Shown: in pieces, positions 27,431-41,200 of the stretch
How the letters are laid out: every line of letters begins with the position of its first letter
How positions within the stretch are numbered: position 1 is the stretch's first letter
Origin: Malachius bipustulatus
Taxonomy: Eukaryota; Arthropoda; Insecta; Coleoptera; Melyridae
Assembly: GCA_910589415.1 (NCBI GenBank)
Contig: OU342630.1
Coordinates: forward strand, 70,490,186 to 70,554,185
Reading direction: 5' to 3'
DNA length: 64,000 bases
Notes under the pieces: generated by a model
What the model was told of the DNA's origin: nothing
The model's input: the letters and a program-made list of their open reading frames with translations, nothing else
The model's database searches: none
Position numbers and translations under genes: made by a program

Positions 27431-30400
27431 TCGGGTTTCGGCTTGGAATTATGCGGCACAAATGGTGCATTGTGTGTTTTTTGTAAGGATGCCACGAGAT
27501 TTTAGACTTGGATGGAACCTCCGAAACTGGCCGGTATTTCAGTTTCAGTTTTCTTCAGTCAATGCTCTGTTTGAAATGGAATACGGAATATCTAGTGAAT
27601 GTTTTTCACTTCGATAAGAACTTGACCAATTCCAATTTATTATTTTAGTACTCCTTACCTTATTTTTGATGGAAGTTATTATTATTAATTAATTAAATCT
27701 CTGCAAAATCGGATCACTACAATTAATAATAAGTATTTAGGTAGTTTTAATTTCGTTGCTTCCAGATTTTGAAACGTGTGAGAATGAGACATGCAAAAAG
27801 TTTTGTGGGCGCCATTTTTTTTTTTGTTTTTTGATAGTCAAAGTCTTATGACAGTTCGATGGTAGATAGTCAGCTGTTAATTTTGGATGGGCAAAAAAAA
27901 TGACGGATACCTGTTTTAAAAACAGTGTTTCATTTAAAATTTAAATTGTCCGCTCTTGTTGGAACATCCTTTAGGCAGGAAAATAAGATTTTTTTACATT
28001 TTAAGTACCTCGGAGTGATATTTAACAAAATAGACAAGGCATTAATAATTTATTTCGCAGGAGGTACCTACCTCTACACTAGTTTTAAAACTGTAGAGTG
28101 CAGAAGTTACAAATGATAAATTAATTCCTATTCCTACACAACTGGTTGAAAATTGTCATCAAAATAGAAACAATCTAAAAAATAATTTCTCAAAATATGG
28201 AATGTCGCAAAAATATTATATCCCTCATGACCATAATCATGGCACAATATCCACTAAATAGGTACAATATAATAACGACTATAATTAAATAACTTGGAGT
28301 GGTTTCAAATATGGTTTGCTCCCGGTTAATGTTCTCAATTACGCCAGGAAATCCAGGAATAGGCCATTTCTAGGAAATCATTACAGCCGACTTGGCTGAC
28401 GAATTATTAAATGAATCACATACATACGTGCAAACAAAGATGTTATGATAATTTGCGGTTAGACTCTATATGAGAACAATCTTTCAATTAGATGTTTGTA
28501 TAATTATTGCTCGCATGAGTCAGGATCCCCAAAATTATAAATATTTATAAGTAGTGCTCTGCAAAACAACATGTTGTAAAAAAAATGTTGACAAGGTTTT
28601 TTATTGTAATTATTGCTTTTTAATTAAAACGCCAGCAGATTACTTTTCATTTCAATGAACTTATAAAGAAGAATTTCATCAAGACAACCTACTGCCACTG
28701 ACACTGACAAGTGACAATACGAGAGATGTGACGTGAAAGGCTCCATAAGCGTCTATAACAAGCCATGCAAAAATGTTGACGAAAGACATCGATGATTAAT
28801 CAAAATACCTCACTTTAAACGATGTTTGAAAATCTTAGAATTTTATAAATCATGAAACAATTTTCCACCCTAAAATTAAATATAAATCTAAATATTTATA
28901 GGCACATTTCCCTCTTAAAAAATGTCTTCAAATAATCTCTTCTAATGCTTTCAATTTTACATTTTTGATGAATAGAAATCACAAAAAAATTTCATACAAT
29001 TTATGTAAAGTCACCCTAATCTACGAGGGTGAATAAAAATCGACATCCGTCTGAAGGTAAACGTTCCCGTGTTTCTCATTTACATATTTTATGCAAACTT
29101 AATACATAATAACCGTTTTTAGATGGTTTCATTTATCAAATTCGTCTTTCTTGAGGAAAGTTGATCTGACAAAAGACGGAGATGAGTGCTGCAAGAATTA
29201 TTCTTTTATACTATAAAAGTATAAAACCCCGGTTAAATACCACAAAAAATATAACATTCTTTCAATATGGATAATCTTTCTTGTAAGGAAAACTTTATTT
29301 ATCGGAAGTAAAAAACTTCGAAAAGGAATTAGAAGTAAACGAATGATAACGAATCCAAACAAGACTTTCCATGCGCTAACCATAGCGCATTCCTTATATG
29401 CCAAAGCATCTGACGTTCCAAAACATCAGATGTCACGAACTGTAATGTTCGCCAACAGCTTTCGCAATCCAGAGCTAGAAACGTTTTTGAGATACATGGG
29501 TATCAAAAAAATATTTTTTTGCCAATTTTTTAAAAATATCTCGGGAACTGTAGAAGATACTCAGCATTTGTACAGATCTTATCATTGATATTAGATCATA
29601 TGCCAGTGACGGAGATTTTAGGGTTGCTTGGTTTTTTCCCCTTTTTGTCCCTAATACCTACGACACTGAACAAATTGACATTTCAAAAGCGCATTTTAAC
29701 CGCCAATATTATCTATACAAAAAAGGTACTCTCGGTCATTATTGTTAATGTGAGCCGTTCTCTATGAAAAACTCGCTTTGGATGTTTCAAAAAATGTGTC
29801 GAAAAATAAAGGGGGAACAAACTTGGCTCAATCCTAAGATCTCCGCAAATGGCACGTGAAAAAAAAACGTGAATTGATATTAAAAAAGTAGCTAAAGTCT
29901 ATTTTTTATTTAGATGGACTTGTCAAACAGCTGTCAAGTTGGTACCCTGTGCAATCTTTAAGCAGTAATTTTCATACTGTCGGATGATAGCCTGTTTTCT
30001 TGACCTTGGAAAAAAATTTACGTTGTGACTAAAGTAACGGCAACATTCCCCGATTCGGGTATAGGCTATGACGTCACCTGCAAAACATGTTTCCTTGTTG
30101 TAAGTTGCACTGTTATAAAACGCAAATTAAAAACTTCAAATTACTTTATTTTCTTTGAAAATAGTCCTTTTTTAATAGATATTTTTATTTTTTGAAGATA
30201 AATTTAACTGTTGCTTGGATTGACTATTATCTAATGACGTTTTGCGAAAACTAATAGGTCTGGTTCCTCAGTCGGTACTCTAGTCACAGAAAAATGCTAA
30301 GAAACTTATTGAAAAGTTAAAGTTGTCAAATTGACAAACCAAATTATCAAAATCAAAATTATTAAAATGCTGAGGCAGGTAAATTTATTTCAAAAGAAAG

Positions 30401-32623
30401 AAAAGAATGAATCATCAAATGCTATAAACAATAATTATTGAAAGATGTTTCTCCAGATTAAGCAAAAATACAGTTTAATCACATTCCTTGAGAAATTCTT
30501 TAAAAATGATTAAATAATGTAAGTACCTCTATTTGTCAATGATATTTCTTCTATTTTTAACATTTTTACCTAAAACTAAGAAGGAATCGGTCTAATCCTA
30601 CAAACATAAGATTTATAAGAGTAAATAGCTAGGTACTTACACTTAAAAGTCTCTAAAATTTTCCAATTTCCCTAAAAAAATTGCGTTTATAGTTTTTCGG
30701 ATTTTAAATTTTGAAATAAAATGACATTTCAACTAATCGACATAACCCAAATTAATTTAGTAACTATTCTAGTGACTATTCTAGTAACAACTATCACCAT
30801 AACCAACCTAATCAGTCTTGTTGCCAATCGTTCCCCTAGAATTTTGACTTGGTGGAATCCATCTAAATAAAAAATAAGATATAGTATCAATGATATGACA
30901 CGTAGAAAAGCTGGAGCTCTATATTTCAAACGGTTCCCTAGATACCTGTCATCTTCAAAAAGCTGTAAAAACAATATTTTTTGACAAGGTGCATTTCCGG
31001 GCAAACGTTAATAGAATTTTTTTGGTTTATTTTTTATCAAAGAACCTGTCTTTGTGGATGCTAAAGGACCGCCTTCGTGGAGGTGTAGGTATATAGGTAT
31101 AGTGGATGGAATAGATATTTGAACTCTCGTAAATCTTCTTGCAATGTTTACTTAAGAGATTAAGGGACAACCAACATTGAAAAGTAAATAGAGACGGGTG
31201 TCTGACCAGGACCGTATCTAGGTATAATTCAAAATTTAGAAACTGTAAGAAACAACTTAACTTGATTTACATTTTTATGTACCTAATAGGCGCTTGTTTT
31301 AAAGCAGGGGATTAATTTCCCGTCATAAATACTTGTCAGTGTAATATGTAGGTACTTAATTGACAATTTTATAAAAATTGACTAATGCATGAAAAGCACA
31401 TTTTTTCCTGAAGAAAAAATAAATATTGCTGGAATACTACCCTGCAGAAAAAGATCTTATAGCATTATTGCTTGCAATAATGTCTTTACGATGTTACGCT
31501 TTAATACTCTTTGTGTCGCTAGGTACATAGCCTCTGCCTTCAAATATTCCTTCTACCGAGTATACTGATTAAAAATCTAAAAATCGTTATATCCGGTTAC
31601 CTCTTATGCGTATCGAAAAATTTTATTGAAAAAAGTTGCTCAGAATTCAAAATTATCCATGCATGCCGATGTAAAATGCAATATTTTCTTTTTCTTTCTG
31701 AATTTTGAAATTTTTGATTTAATTTCTTCCTCTCAGTTTTCTGAAGTTTAAAAATACCTTTTTATCGCTTTTTCTTTACAATCTGTGCCCCAAAGAAAAT
31801 TTTAATCGTAAGACCAATTAATTAAAATAAAATATGCATTGCAAACTTAAATTTTGGACTTAAAACTTTAACACATACAGCTTATTTATTAAATGTTTGT
31901 TATTAATAGACTATATTATTATATAGAAATCAAATTTGTTGTTCAGATGTTATTTGGGAAAGAGGTTTTTCCAAAAAATGAATTCAAAATGTATAAAAAA
32001 ATGATGTTTTTTTCTGAAAAAAAAAGAAAGTAAGTAAAGTAGGCCGATGGTTTTCGACATGTGCATTGTTGAATTCCGAGCCACTTTTTTATTAATTTTT
32101 TTTGATATTTCATGCACAAGAGATAGGTACTGTACCTACAGAGACAACAAAAGAATGCTCCCCTCAAACTTTTATTATTTTAGAGCGTTACTTTACATTT
32201 CTAGGAGATTAAAGTTCCATTTTTCATACCATACTTTTTCCTATATCATCGGTTAATTTGACCACTTTGGGTTTACTTACCGCCTCATGCAGGTGTGTTT
32301 CTTCCAGTTTCCAGTTCTCAATCTTGTAATTCCATCTCTGCTACTAATAGTCGTTTTATTGTTAAACTGGTGCAAAGAAGTTATCAGAAAAAGAAGATCC
32401 GTCAATCAACGCTCTACAATGTTAGAAGCACTTAATTTTTTGCCGTAATTTCTGATGCACCATAAATTTTAATTCTCCTATTATAGAGGACTTTCAAGTT
32501 AACTTTTTTAAAACAATTAATTATAATAGCTGCACCGTTCTGTATTTGTATGTTTGCATGGTAAGGTTATTCGTATATGTATACGATTGATTGTACGATA
32601 TTCATTTTGAGCTTACATTGTTG
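27431..32623. other. Intergenic or intronic DNA
   Basis: Long AT-rich stretch with no supported exon. If the CpG-rich patch at 27.1 kb is a first exon on the minus strand, its intron would run left, not here. If the exon at 32.6-32.9 kb is a last exon, this is its 3' side. Confidence 0.4.
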
Positions 32624-32939
32624 TTAAAAATTCTCCACATTCTTAATGCAGTGGAAGAAGCAATCGTAGTTGCCGCAGAATCCGATTTCATACCTATCGT
32701 ATTCGTTCCACGTCCTATCCACGATCTTCACTATTAAAAGTGTTAATTGGAAAAGCATTCTACCGGTTGTCATTCCAGACGTCACCGCAATATCACTACA
32801 CCTTTCCGTAGTATAAACCAAATGCCTTGCTCTGTCGCTAATCTCTACGTGCATCTCCATGTTGAGCCTTCCGAGAATTGTCGAGTGGAAAGAAGCATTT
32901 TGGACGGCGCCTTCGACGAACAATGATACATCAACCAGT
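32624..32939 (-). CDS. Possible terminal exon of an unidentified gene
   Basis: An open frame of 104 residues ends in TAA at 32624-32626. It follows a good minus-strand acceptor, a pyrimidine-rich stretch ending TTATTCCCCAG at 32940. Its GC content is clearly above the surrounding DNA. The peptide looks like ordinary protein, with motifs such as LVDVSLFVEG, VEISDRARHLVYTTERC and DRTWNEYDRYE. I do not recognise the family. No ATG is needed if it is an internal or last exon read in phase 2. Upstream exons would lie at higher coordinates and were not found with confidence. It could be a decayed fragment. Confidence 0.4.
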
Positions 32940-33300
32940 CTGGGGAATAAACAATGAAAACAGATGAAGTCGACTGTGAAAAGACACTACAATAATAGAG
33001 GAGGGCATGGAAATACAATGGCTCGGCGGGTAGCCACTCCAACGAGGTGCTCCTAACAAAATGATCTACAAAACATTGCAATCTCTGGCAGGTAGATCGC
33101 TTTCATTCTCTCGAGTTCGGGATCCTTTTACGAAAGTACCTCTACTACCGGGTGTTATTTATGTCATGCTTTTCAGATTGTCCAGCTAAGTGAGGAATTC
33201 TCTATTTTCTGTATACATGTTTATTCTCATCAGGATATAATAATTTTCGAACACATACATACTTACATATTTACAAACTATACCCGTTGCAGTTTGCAAG

Positions 33301-33410
33301 AAAAATTTTCAGCGCAATCAAACCTTTAGGAGAAGTGTTTTATTGAAATATAATAATTATATTTCAACAAAACACTTACTCCTAAAGGTTTGATTGCGCT
33401 GAAAATTTTT
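33301..33410. repeat. Near-perfect 110-bp palindrome
   Basis: Arms of 54 bp (33301-33354 and 33357-33410) with a two-base centre. They contain GCGCAATCAAACCTTTAGG and its inverse. The palindrome ends four bases before the next foldback element. Confidence 0.95.
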
Positions 33411-33414
33411 ATTA

Positions 33415-34261
33415 TACAGTGTGTGTCACAGGCATGGTACACCCCCTTTTTTTTCTTTATTTTTGGAGATAATTTTTTATAATTTGGTACGTCGAATATT
33501 CTCGATAGAGCGCACTTTTTAGCAGAAAATGGAATTTTTTCCCACATCCGGTTTTTCCGGAAATGTAACCAACTTTTTATTTTTAAATGGGACATCCTAT
33601 ATATTATTACATTTTTGGATTCTATACATTTGTACAAATCCAACAATACCACATAAGTATAATTTTAAATGTCAAATTTGTTTTTATTTAATTTTTTATT
33701 TCTCAATTATAGTGTGCCATGACTATTTCGTTTCACTCCAATTGGATCATCTGATGCTAGAAAAATCGAATTTTTGTTCAAAGTACTAAATTAAGTGATT
33801 TATGGATAAATTATGCGCACCGGAATGATTTTTTGAGCTGCATTCATTTTTTTCAAATGGTACCATATTGGTACCGAGGTACCATCTACTACTACTTCAA
33901 ATAAGGGACATTTTGGTGTACCCATTTTGCATCTGTGACGAACACAACTGAAGTCATGGCACACTATAATTGAAAAATAAAAAATTAAATAAAAACAAAT
34001 TTGACATTTAAAATGATACTTATGTGGTATTGTTGGATTCGTACAAATGTATAGAATCCAAAAATATAATAATATATAGGGTGTCCTATTTAAAAATAAA
34101 AAGTTGGTTACATTTCCGGAAAAACCGGATGTGGGAAAAAATTAAATTTTCCGCTAAAAAGTGCGCTCTATTGAGAATATGCGACGTACCAAATTTCAAA
34201 AAATTATCTCCAAAAATAAAGAAAAAAGAAGGGGTGTACCATGCCTGTGACACACACTGTA
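33415..34261. mobile_element. Foldback element with TACAGTGTGTGTCACAGG ends
   Basis: Arms from both ends run about 380 bp. Each arm reads as a similar open frame of about 80-108 codons towards or away from the centre, a by-product of the inverted structure. Confidence 0.95.
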
Positions 34262-35489
34262 TAGAGTGTAATAATAACTAGTGGACAATCTCGAGATTTT
34301 GACATACAATCGTACAAATAAAATTTAATTTTATCCCCTTGTTAAAATCCTCTTCAGATCCCTTAAGATCCTCAGGGACGGATTATTCATAAGATAAGGC
34401 AATACAGCCACAGGGGCCCCGTAACCCAGTAAACATTATCTTATAAACTATTTAACAGAGCCAAGTAGTACGTTTGAATAATTCTTTAATACAAACAAAA
34501 TTCTAGATCCAATAAATCACAATGCCTGAGAGGTAACACTCGCCTCACAACCCCCTGAGGTAAAAAAAAAACAGTTCCGCCACGGCCTGATTTATTGTTT
34601 TATTGCATCACTATTTACGATTCACAAGCCCGACAGAAAAACCCTTATCTTGCGCGTCAATCCTCAGAGTGCACTTTTAATGAATTATTAGTGCAATTTT
34701 GAATTTCCGCCATTTTATTAATGTGCTACCTCTGAAATTTTTCGAAGTCAAACGTTATATATTAGTATTAGCTGTCAATTTGTGAAAATTTCATTTAAAT
34801 ACCTTTGAAAACGTGATATAAAATTATTATAACATAAATTTATTTTGAATTATTTTTTACCGACGCCACTGACATAAAAATTTTTTTACACAAATGTATA
34901 ATAGCTTGGGATATAACGTTCTTCTTATTATTCTGTCAATTTGAATTCCCTTATGTCAATAAATGGATTCAGAAATTTTGCGACTTCGCCCCCTTTCCTA
35001 TTTCTCCCACTGTCTAACTAATAAAAACAAAATTAGAATTTCTCACACCTGCGTTAAGTGTGTTGTTTGGAAAATTTTGTTCATATCCTGTTAATGTAGT
35101 TTTGAAGTTTTTTCCTTTCTTGCATATAAAGGGAGTTAAATAATAGAAATTTATAGCAATTTTTTTCGAAAATTCAAAAGCCAGGTAAGAGCATTCCAAC
35201 TTTTAGGAAATTTCGTGACTGTGAGTATTAAAATAAATTCGCCTGCGACGCATAGTATCCATCCCGCCCCCCTTTAAAGTCATTAAATTTATTCCTACAG
35301 AATTACATGTGTGCAAAATCTTACCAGCCACTTGAGTGAGGAACTGGCGCTATATAAAAATTGTGAAATATCTTCTTCATTTTTATATGATTTAAATACA
35401 CGTTCTGTCTGTATATTGCCGCCCTCTGGTGACTTTAATTCATTTTATATAGTCTCTCGTAGTTTTTAGCAATATAGGTATGAATTTTC
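34262..35489. other. Intergenic DNA
   Basis: Contains a GAATTTCCGCCATTTTATTA stretch (34700) resembling old repeats near 15150. No gene supported. Confidence 0.4.
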
Positions 35490-35660
35490 TTGAGTATTTC
35501 ACATTTATTTGTTTTTGGTAGGTCTACATTTTTGGGAACATGTGATTGGTTGAAAACGTGCAGCATTCCTAGAACTGGAGCATTAGACCAAGCAGCTGTC
35601 AAAAATGCAAAAAATATACACCAGAGTTATATTTTGAATTTTTCTGAATGTGTACAGTAT
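35490..35660. repeat. Copy of the CATTAGACCAATCAGCTGTC element
   Basis: This copy contains ATGTGATTGGTTGAAAA, GCATTAGACCAAGCAGCTGT and CCAGAGTTATATTTTGAA. The same words in the same order occur at 58407-58510. Confidence 0.6.
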
Positions 35661-36049
35661 AGCGATGGTGAGCAAGAATGGCACCCATACATGCAAAATA
35701 CTTCGTACATTTTCATCTGAGATGTGAACAATATGAACAAGCTCAATCATCTTGATTGGGTGATCATTGTGAATCTCCCAACATTTTTTCAGCGGTTGCG
35801 GTTTTTTGTTTTTTTGATGACCATGGTTTATCATCACTATGTTGAAATACAACAGTCCACTAACAGGTGACTTCGACTGCAATGATGGTGGCATATGATA
35901 CTGTAACGAGTGGAGAGGGGCTGCCACTCTGCTAGTCCAAAAGGTATTACCAAATACCAACATTTTTCCAGTGTTAGTTTAGAGCGAGCATGAGCAATCG
36001 CTTCCTATCTTCGCGTGCCATAGCTCCAACACTACCTCCACTTTTGTTT

Positions 36050-36475
36050 GCAATCTGAACTAATATTAAGGTCACAACTAAGGCCTCTTTGACACTACGG
36101 TCCAATTTCTATTTTTTTTCTTCACTTTCAGGGCAAGGAATATCTTCGAGATTAACAGTAGCATGATTTTTATTTTGAAATTTGCATTTATTTTGAATTT
36201 ATATTCCGAAAATCTTTGAATCAATCCCTGTGGACTGGAAACGATATGTGAAAGCGGATATAGTGCCGGTCCGGTACTGTACGCTTCGAAGCGCTTGGCA
36301 TTGTCCTCAAGTGGTTATTTCCGAAACTCGCGGTATTTAATCGGCGCTTCTGACAGGACCGTATTTTCATCGCACTCTCAAAATCGATTTTTTATGCCTT
36401 TTTTGCAGTCCCTTCTTGCAAAGCAAATGAATACCTTACTAGTGTTACTATAGGTATGTTCTCCACCCCTATACA
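36050..36475 (-). repeat. Dispersed repeat, copy 2
   Basis: Inverted copy of 7400-7880, abutting the foldback element that starts at 36472. Confidence 0.75.
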
Positions 36476-37077
36476 AGGTGATCCCGAAATGGCGGATACG
36501 GGTAGCACCACAGCATCCATTTTGGATTAAAGATTCTAAGTTCATTTACTTTTTTTCTCCAATAAGGCTCCCTTAAGAAGATATGACCACTTTTGTAGAA
36601 AATAAAGTCCACTGGATACTCTTCTTCAGGGAGAAAAATAATGTGTAGGCCTACAATACCCAGATAGATATTACCATGAAAACATATGAAATGAAAACAC
36701 AACAAAGCTTAAAACAATAAACCGTTGCGCGGATACATATTCGCGATAATATTATTCAAAATCTCGAATTCGAACAACGATGCCACATTGAAAAATTTTG
36801 TTGAACACAGGGAATAGGTAAACTTTGAATGCCTGTAATTCCGTTCCCGATAATAAAAAAAAAGCAAACGCTATCGTAATAGTTATGTCAAATCATGTGC
36901 TTTGCCAGTGGAGGTTGCTTAAATTTGACTGCCGTTTTGATTTAAAGTTTAGAAAAAGGACACCCTATATCTCGGTAACGAAGCCGAGGCACACATTTTT
37001 GTTTTAAATTTCCAGTCTTTCTGAACATCCTCTACAACACCCTGTATTCCGTGTCCGCCATTTCGGGATCACCTGTA
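36472..37077. mobile_element. Foldback element with GATCCCGAAATGGCGGA ends
   Basis: TACAAGGTGATCCCGAAATG at the left and CATTTCGGGATCACCTGTA at the right are inverses. The interior is non-coding. Confidence 0.9.
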
Positions 37078-37293
37078 TAAAGACCTATATGTCTTGCACT
37101 GCGACGCATGGTAACTGTCTTTGTTGCATACAGGCTCTCTTTGTTTCAGACGTATCTGTATCTGAGTATATAAAATAAACATTGCACTTGACAGCTTCGT
37201 ATTGGGTCATAAAGTCAGGTTTCACGTATAGGTGAGAAATCACTACTTCTTGTATCTAGTGTGTTTCATTTTTTACTAGTGTCATTTTAGGAG

Positions 37294-37332
37294 GTGATAG
37301 AGATAGGAGATAGAGAGATAGAGATAGAGATG
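37294..37332. repeat. Imperfect (GATAGA)n microsatellite
   Basis: Repeated GATAGA/GAGATA words over about 38 bases. Confidence 0.85.
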
Positions 37333-37935
37333 GACTTAATTTTCTCACAAAATATTTTTCAGAAAGACATAATAACGGAGGTAAGAAGTCTTCAGTTAAT
37401 TGGTGTTTTTTTTCCACATAATAAAATTCGAACAATAAAAATTATTATTACTGTTTGCAGTTACAGAAATAATTTTAACTTGCAATAGCTACAAAACGAT
37501 ATCTAAAAACAAACTATAAAAAATTTCGAATTATTCTGATTGAATATTCAGTTTGTAGATATTCAAAAAATATTAAATTTTTCGAACAACTTTAACTGTA
37601 TCTTGAAAACTAAAGTTCCAACGACTCATGTCTACAGAAAATTTCCCGCCTATTTTTGCATTTCCTAAATGTCCGTTATTAAAAAAAATTACCATTTATA
37701 CTTCCAAGATTTTGAAGAGTGATTTTATATACATTCTTCAGCTGTTACCTGCCAAAACTACTATATCCAAACCTTATAGTCGCTGCATTGTTCCTACCTG
37801 TGTTGGGGACATGCGACCAGAAACTTTCAGCTTTTATAAAGGTTCACTTATTTTATTTATGGCTCATTACGTGCACATATTATACAAAAATTTTAATTAT
37901 TTGAAAATTAGGTAAAGGCAAGCGGTGTGTTACTA

Positions 37936-37990
37936 CATTATTATTATTATTATTATTATTATTACATTATTACTACATTACTACATTCAT
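37936..37990. repeat. (ATT)n microsatellite
   Basis: About nine ATT units followed by irregular ACATT units. Confidence 0.9.
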
Positions 37991-38207
37991 AATTCAAAAA
38001 TTTTAATATACCTACTCAAATTCAATAAATTTGACAGCTCCAAATTTATATTACAAACGCCTGTAGTTGGTTGATTGCAAATGGTTGGTAGCCAATCTAG
38101 TTAATTCTCATTCTATCTACTTTACCTCCTTAGGGGAAGGTAACCCCCATGAAGGAGGCGAAGTACATTCTGATACAGTTTAATAAAACTAAATTACCTA
38201 TTCCATA

Positions 38208-38213
38208 TTTATT
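38208..38213 (-). terminator. Poly(A) signal AATAAA of the giant gene
   Basis: AATAAA on the minus strand lies about 50 nt after the TAA stop at 38261-38263. It is the first canonical signal downstream. Confidence 0.5.
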
Positions 38214-38260
38214 TAATAATATGTAAATTAGTTTCTAAGTAATTTCTCATCAGATTAGAA

Positions 38261-41200
38261 TTAAATAATATTATCATAAGACAAAAATCGCTTGAACCGC
38301 CACGCAATCCTAGGATCATTATACGCGGCTGGTGGAACATCATAGATGGGTATATTAATATGGGCTGGAACGCTTGGATCATTATTCTCGGGGAATTTTA
38401 GATCATCATGATTAGCTAATAGTTCTACTAATAATTGTGGATGTAACGTTCCATTGAATCGCCACGCAAGCCTAGGATCATCATACTCGGCTACTGGATC
38501 ATCATACTTGGCTGGTATTTTTATTGGCGGATCATCATGCTCGACTACTGGATCATCATGCCGGATGATGTTAATACGGGCTGGAACGCTTGGATCATTA
38601 TTCTCGGCGAATGTTTGATCATCAGGCTTGGTTGTTAGTTCTATATAGTCAGGATAGCGCTCGGATTGATTAAATCGCCTCACAACACTAAGATCATCAT
38701 ACTTATTGACTACTGGATCATCATGCCGGATGATGTTAATACGGGCTGGAACGCTTGGATCATTATTCTCGGCGAATGTTTGATCATCAGGCTTGGTTGT
38801 TAGTTCTATATAGCCAGGATAGCGCTCGGATTGATTAAATTGCCTCACAACACTAGGAACATCATACTTATTGGCTACTGGATCATCATGCCGGATGATA
38901 TTAATACGGGCTGGAACGCTTGGATCATTATTCTCGGCGAATGTTTGATCATCACGCTTGGTTGTTAGTTCTATATAGCCAGGATAGCGCTCGGATTGAT
39001 TAAATTGCCTCACAGCACTAGGAACATCATACTTATTGGCTACTGGATCATCATGCCGGATGATGTTAATACGGGCTGGAACGCTTGGATCATTATTCTC
39101 GGCGAATGTTTGATCATCAGGCTTGGTTGTTAGTTCTATATAGCCAGGATAGCGCTCGGATTGATTAAATTGCCTCACAGCACTAGGAACATCATACTTA
39201 TTGGCTACTGGATCATCATGCCGGATGATGTTAATACGGGCTGGAACGCTTGGATCATTATTCTCGGCGAATGTTTGATCATCAGGCTTGGTTGTTAGTT
39301 CTATATAGCCAGGATAGCGCTCGGATTGATTAAATTGCCTCACAGCACTAGGAACATCATACTTATTGGCTACTGAATCATCATGCCGGATGATGTTAAT
39401 ACGGGCTGGAACGCTTGGATCATTATTCTCGGCGAATGTTTGATCATCAGGCTTGGTTGTTAGTTCTATATAGCCAGGATAGCGCTCGGATTGATTAAAT
39501 TGCCTCACAGCACTAGGAACATCATACTTATTGACTACTGGATCATCATGCCGGATGATATTAATACGGGCTGGAACGCTTGGATCATTATTCTCGGCGA
39601 ATGTTTGATCATCAGGCTTGGTTGTTAGTTCTATATAGCCAGGATAGCGCTCGGATTGATTAAATTGCCTCACAGCACTAGGAACATCATACTTATTGGC
39701 TACTGGATCATCATGCCGGATGATGTTAATACGGGCTGGAACGCTTGGATCATTATTCTCGGCGAATGTTTGATCATCAGGCTTGGTTGTTAGTTCTATA
39801 TAGCCAGGATAGCGCTCGGATTGATTAAATTGCCTCACAACACTAGGAACATCATACTTATTGGCTACTGGATCATCATGCCGGATGATATTAATACGGG
39901 CTGGAACGCTTGGATCATTATTCTCGGCGAATGTTTGATCATCAGGCTTGGTTGTTAGTTCTATATAGCCAGGATAGCGCTCGGATTGATTAAATTGCCT
40001 CACAGCACTAGGAACATCATACTTATTGGCTACTGGATCATCATGCCGGATGATATTAATACGGGCTGGAACGCTTGGATCATTATTCTCGGCGAATGTT
40101 TGATCATCAGGCTTGGTTGTTAGTTCTATATAGCCAGGATAGCGCTCGGATTGATTAAATTGCCTCACAGCACTAGGAACATCATACTTATTGGCTACTG
40201 GATCATCATGCCGGATGATATTAATACGGGCTGGAACGCTTGGATCATTATTCTCGGCGAATGTTTGATCATCAGGCTTGGTTGTTAGTTCTATATAGCC
40301 AGGATAGCGCTCGGATTGATTAAATTGCCTCACAACACTAGGAACATCATACTTATTGGCTACTGGATCATCATGCCGGATGATATTAATACGGGCTGGA
40401 ACGCTTGGATCATTATTCTCGGCGAATGTTTGATCATCAGGCTTGGTTGTTAGTTCTATATAGCCAGGATAGCGCTCGGATTGATTAAATTGCCTCACAA
40501 CACTAGGAACATCATACTTATTGGCTACTGGATCATCATGCCGGATGATATTAATACGGGCTGGAACGCTTGGATCATTATTCTCGGCGAATGTTTGATC
40601 ATCAGGCTTGGTTGTTAGTTCTATATAGCCAGGATAGCGCTCGGATTGATTAAATTGCCTCACAGCACTAGGAACATCATACTTATTGACTACTGGATCA
40701 TCATGCCGGATGATATTAATACGGGCTGGAACGCTTGGATCATTATTCTCGGCGAATGTTTGATCATCAGGCTTGGTTGTTAGTTCTATATAGCCAGGAT
40801 AGCGCTCGGATTGATTAAATTGCCTCACAGCACTAGGAACATCATACTTATTGGCTACTGGATCATCATGCCGGATGATATTAATACGGGCTGGAACGCT
40901 TGGATCATTATTCTCGGCGAATGTTTGATCATCAGGCTTGGTTGTTAGTTCTATATAGCCAGGATAGCGCTCGGATTGATTAAATTGCCTCACAACACTA
41001 GGAACATCATACTTATTGGCTACTGGATCATCATGCCGGATGATATTAATACGGGCTGGAACGCTTGGATCATTATTCTCGGCGAATGTTTGATCATCAG
41101 GCTTGGTTGTTAGTTCTATATAGCCAGGATAGCGCTCGGATTGATTAAATTGCCTCACAACACTAGGAACATCATACTTATTGGCTACTGGATCATCATG

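Larger units (their letters stand above)
37078..38207. other. Intergenic DNA downstream of the giant gene
   Basis: Two microsatellites and short frames. The overlapping frames at 37628-37915 have no recognised similarity. Confidence 0.45.

Noticed and set aside
29343..29767. Two consecutive frames of 81 and 60 codons
   Set aside because: No splice signals, promoter or recognisable motif. Lengths are expected by chance.
33326..34281. Two similar frames of 108 and 85 codons
   Set aside because: They are the two arms of one foldback element read in opposite directions. The same explanation covers the pair at 52199 and 53924.
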